From Haematococcus lacustris (lineage: Eukaryota > Chlorophyta > Chlorophyceae > Chlamydomonadales > Haematococcaceae): a stretch of 64,000 nt of DNA. Positions within the stretch are counted from its first letter, which is position 1. Every line of letters begins with the position of its first letter. The notes beneath the pieces were generated by a model. That model was given only the letters and a program-made list of their open reading frames with translations. It was not told where the DNA came from and made no database searches. Location: contig JASKMD010000031.1 in NCBI GenBank assembly GCA_030144725.1, positions 10,215,097 to 10,279,096 on the forward strand, written 5' to 3'. Position numbers and translations under genes: made by a program. Positions 61,092 through 64,000 of the stretch are shown here, in pieces.

Positions 61092-62190
61092 CTACTTGTA
61101 CTTGTTCATGATCTTGCGAGCCTCAGACAAAGGATCATCCAAGTCTTCGTCATCCTTGCCACCCCTGGAGCTGGGTTTGACGTCAATGTCCGTGACCTCA
61201 CTCCCCGGGTCACTCTTTGTCAGCCACCAGTAGGCCACGCCTCCCATGACAGCTAGGGTGAGTAGGCCTGACAGCAACTGCGCCAAACCAGAGCAAGAGG
61301 ACAGTGGGGCGGTGCAGGAAGCACGTCAAACACAACCACAGGCCAAGGGCACACAACAAAGGCGCTTGTGTGTGGGTAAAAGTGGACCTGCCGGCCTGCT
61401 GCCAATCTGCTTGTCTAAGCAGCTTGCTAGCGAGCCTGAATACTTGCTTGGCTTCTAGACGTAGTTTATGTAAGCAGCTGCAACTGTTATCATAACTGCC
61501 ATAACCATCAGCACCCCTCCCTCAACACAACAGGATGATGCCTAGCCCCATATGCACTCAGTGCCCTCAAGTTCAAGGAACCACTGCGCATTACCAGCTG
61601 CACATGTATCAGGTCAGTGTCGGCTGTGGAAAGCTACTGACCTGCTTCAAGAGCCCAAAGAGCACCAGGCCGCCAACCACTGCCACGCCACCCTTTGCCA
61701 GTGGCCGTGGCACCGTGTCTGGCACAAGGGCTGCTCCGGACTCTAACGCTGAAGACAAAAAGCTGCCAGCGCTGGCCAGACCTGTACACATCAAGCTCAC
61801 AGTCACACACTGCCAAGGAGCACAAGACCACTGACTTTGCTGATTTTGTAAGGCACGTCATGGCATGGCAGCACAGCCCAGCACAGCAACAGCAGCCGTG
61901 GCATGAACAGCGTCTGGTACTCTTAACATTGCTTATGTCATCAGTAGCAGCAAACAAAGCAGTACACCACATGCTACCACCCTCATAGTTCATGTGTCCA
62001 GTTGCAGCCTCCCTAGCTGTAAGCAGCTGACACGCTTACCTGATCCCACCTCGTCTTGTTCAGGCTTCTTGGCATGGCATGCTATGCTTTCTCGAGCTGG
62101 CGGACCTAGCCCACGTCTGGGTTGTGTCTTGACAAAGCTAGTGCTTCTGTAGGGCGTGAGGCGCGAGGAGCACTTGGCAGCACGCCTGCG
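61092..62190 (-). CDS. Conserved small two-helix membrane protein, organellar-like (5' end unresolved)
   Basis: Exons (minus): ~62190-62040, 61642-61781, 61092-61277; phases agree across both GT-AG introns. The first visible exon is basic and Ser/Arg-rich (RSTSFVKTQPRRGLGPPARE) and fits a transit peptide, but no start ATG was found, so an upstream exon is probably missing. The second has LESGAALVPDTVPRPLAKGG and a hydrophobic helix (VAVVGGLVLFGLL). The third has a second helix (LLTLAVMGGVAYWWL), an acidic linker and the C-terminus DDPLSEARKIMNKYK. The C-terminal motif looks like those of small green-lineage thylakoid or envelope proteins, but I cannot name the family. Membrane location is a prediction; chloroplast location is inference. 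Confidence 0.65.
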
Positions 62191-62577
62191 AGCTGAAGGT
62201 GCTCGTCAGTTTACGTGAGGCCACCACGCGGTCGACGAGGTAATCCCACCAGCAAGAGATGCTTATCATCGTCAGACCACACGCGGGTAATGCAAGGCTT
62301 GCTGTGGCGCTCGGGACCTGTCGAGGAACGCTTTACGACTGCGGAGTGAGAGTTTAGCCGAGAGTTCGATTTGTATCACAATTCATTTTATTTCGTCCTC
62401 TTTGCCTCCCCGGCCCTCGATTTACAAAAAGTTACACATATTGTCGTATCACATTTTCGTCCCCGCTGCCTCGGCCTCCCTGGCCCTGACTGACACAGTT
62501 AGGCAGTTAGGTGGTGACCGGTGCGTGTGAATCGTCGCAGCGGAGTGGTTGCAGCACATTTGTGCTGCGTTTGCCTC

Positions 62578-63030
62578 ATGGCTGTGACAGATGTGCGCAA
62601 CGACACACTAGACTGCCCATGGGACGTTCCTGCGGAGCCTGGGAGCACGACATTCCGAACGGGCCTGTTTCGGCTATTTCAAGGCACTAAGCTATATAAA
62701 CAGCCGAGTAACTGGCTACAGCAAAGCCACAACAGCCAGTTGCTAGGAGTAGGCAGTGGTGTTTATGTGAAGTACAGGTTGAGACAGTGCTCTGCTGTGC
62801 CATGCAGGTCGCAAAGGAGAATATGCACTCTCTTCCTGCTGGTGTGTGCTCCATGCCTGCTGTCAACCAAAAGATCACTAAGTGCTTGCAAGGCTCTTGT
62901 CATTCCACCCAGCCTGCTGCCTCTCCTATACCCTGGACTCACCTGGGGTTGCATGGGCGCCATCTACCTGCACCTTTGCCTGACCCCCTGTGGCCTACAT
63001 CCTGTGTTTGCACGATGTAAATGCGCTTAG
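62578..63030 (+). CDS. Weak candidate ORF near a TATA-like box
   Basis: Frame of 150 codons from the ATG at 62578 (MAVTDVRNDTLDCPWDVPAE). Composition is protein-like for ~50 residues, then Cys/Leu-rich without pattern. A TATATAAA box (62694-62701) lies inside it, so the real transcript may start later, for example with an ATG at 62801 (MQVAKENMHSLPAG). No family recognised. Confidence 0.2.
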   Translation: MAVTDVRNDTLDCPWDVPAEPGSTTFRTGLFRLFQGTKLYKQPSNWLQQSHNSQLLGVGSGVYVKYRLRQCSAVPCRSQRRICTLFLLVCAPCLLSTKRSLSACKALVIPPSLLPLLYPGLTWGCMGAIYLHLCLTPCGLHPVFARCKCA

Positions 63031-64000
63031 ACAAGCATGCACGATGACAAGGGGGGCTACCACACACTCCTGTGCCCTAGGCTGGTGCTCCAGGGCCGTC
63101 AGTTGTGCGGTCGGTCTTGCAGCTTCTTGTGACCTGTGCTTGATATTCCCTGCTTGGAGCAGGCAGTGCAGGACACGCATGCCACCAGCACAGCTATAGT
63201 GGGTGCTATTCACTCACTCAATCGCACTGCATGTCCACTTAGGGATCGGGATTAGGTCTTGGTCCTGGTCCAGCCACCTGCCAGGGCTTAGGTCCTCTGC
63301 TATAGGTCATGCCCATGGTGGACTAGTGGGGGTCTGGTGGCTGCTGTGCTTCCATGCACATGGCTGGGAAGGGGTTGCTGTTACTCTGCTTTAGGATTAC
63401 TGCCTGTACCGCCTAGGAATTGTCAGCAGTCATGCAACATAGCTACAGCAGGTGGCTGCAACTGCTTAATGTAGTTGCAAGTAGCATCAGCAAGAGGGCA
63501 TCACTTGAACTGCAAAGGGCGTTGCCTTGCACTGATGCCCCCTGGGGTGACCCTGTATAGGTGGTACATGGACAGTGCGTCAGGCCCAGTTTATGGCCCA
63601 TTCAGTTGCGAGCAGGTGAGTGGCAGCAGTTGGTAGTGGAGCCGTTTGCTCCCACAATGCTCATTGCCATGCACGCATCATGACGGCCTAGTGTAGTGTC
63701 CCGCCTGGACAAGACCCTGCTCGCCACATGGCACCATCATTGAGTGGCAAGAAGGTGTGAGGTTGCGTGAAGAGCAGCACTGGGCATGCTTCTCATAATG
63801 CTTGGGCCTGACCCATGTGAACACACTCTTATCAGCTGCATTGGGAAGACGGTGTGCCCATGCAAGACGGGCTAAGAGGGGAGAGCTGGGCGAATGCAGC
63901 AGCAGCAGCAGAGTATAGAAGAGGGCCATGCAACACAGGAATCACCACTGCCAGATGCAGCAAACCAGAGAGCATTTCACATGGCCTAGCTGACAATGCT
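63031..64000. other. Window end, nothing supported
   Basis: No exon chain, repeat array or RNA gene was recognised. A CAG repeat of four units lies at 63897-63909. Confidence 0.45.

Overview
The window looks like nuclear DNA of a GC-rich green alga, most likely a chlorophyte of the Chlamydomonas/Haematococcus type. The reasons are dense short exons with strict GT-AG borders, introns and spacers full of simple repeats, poly-Gln/Ala/Gly/Pro inserts in otherwise conserved proteins, TGTAA-type poly(A) signals after at least two genes, and a plant-type chloroplast gene (LTD) beside generic eukaryotic genes. The species cannot be fixed from sequence alone. I built the exon chains by hand from conserved protein blocks, splice sites and phase; nearly all close in frame.

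Layout, left to right. A 274-aa ankyrin-repeat gene (938-3573, minus) stands back to back with a 20-exon REV1 translesion polymerase gene (5328-16773, plus; 1702 aa). REV1 converges on a three-exon gene for the chloroplast LHCP-targeting factor LTD (17150-19078, minus). Upstream of LTD is a UPF0739/C1orf74-like gene (19340-21419, minus), which diverges from a six-exon FAM136A gene (22400-25515, plus). From 25.5 to 29.1 kb there are weak ORFs and a 1.18-kb hAT transposon with an intact 8-bp target duplication. An 11-exon prolyl 4-hydroxylase gene with a ShKT tail fills 29118-34120 (minus). Then come a chimeric gene-fragment duplicate (35.6-35.9 kb), a small leucine-rich-repeat gene (36997-38413, minus) and an unrecognised 464-aa coiled-coil/acidic protein gene (38748-40758, minus). 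The last diverges from a 14-exon phospholipase B-like gene (41371-49738, plus).

From 50.5 to 60.3 kb the sequence changes character. It holds arrays of an 18-bp unit built on a perfect 16-bp palindrome, a 2.28-kb hAT transposon inserted into that array with a perfect 8-bp target duplication, CTG and CCCAG arrays, and a 0.7-kb direct duplication. The end (61-62.2 kb) carries a conserved small membrane-protein gene on the minus strand; the last 1.8 kb has no convincing gene.

The genes do not form a pathway: DNA-damage tolerance, chloroplast protein targeting, mitochondrial, secretory (prolyl hydroxylation) and lysosome/vacuole (phospholipase B-like) functions are mixed, as expected for a nuclear chromosome. 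The repeat biology is the most novel part: two hAT elements with clean target duplications, a dispersed about 230-bp element with 13-15 bp target duplications, and the palindromic satellite.
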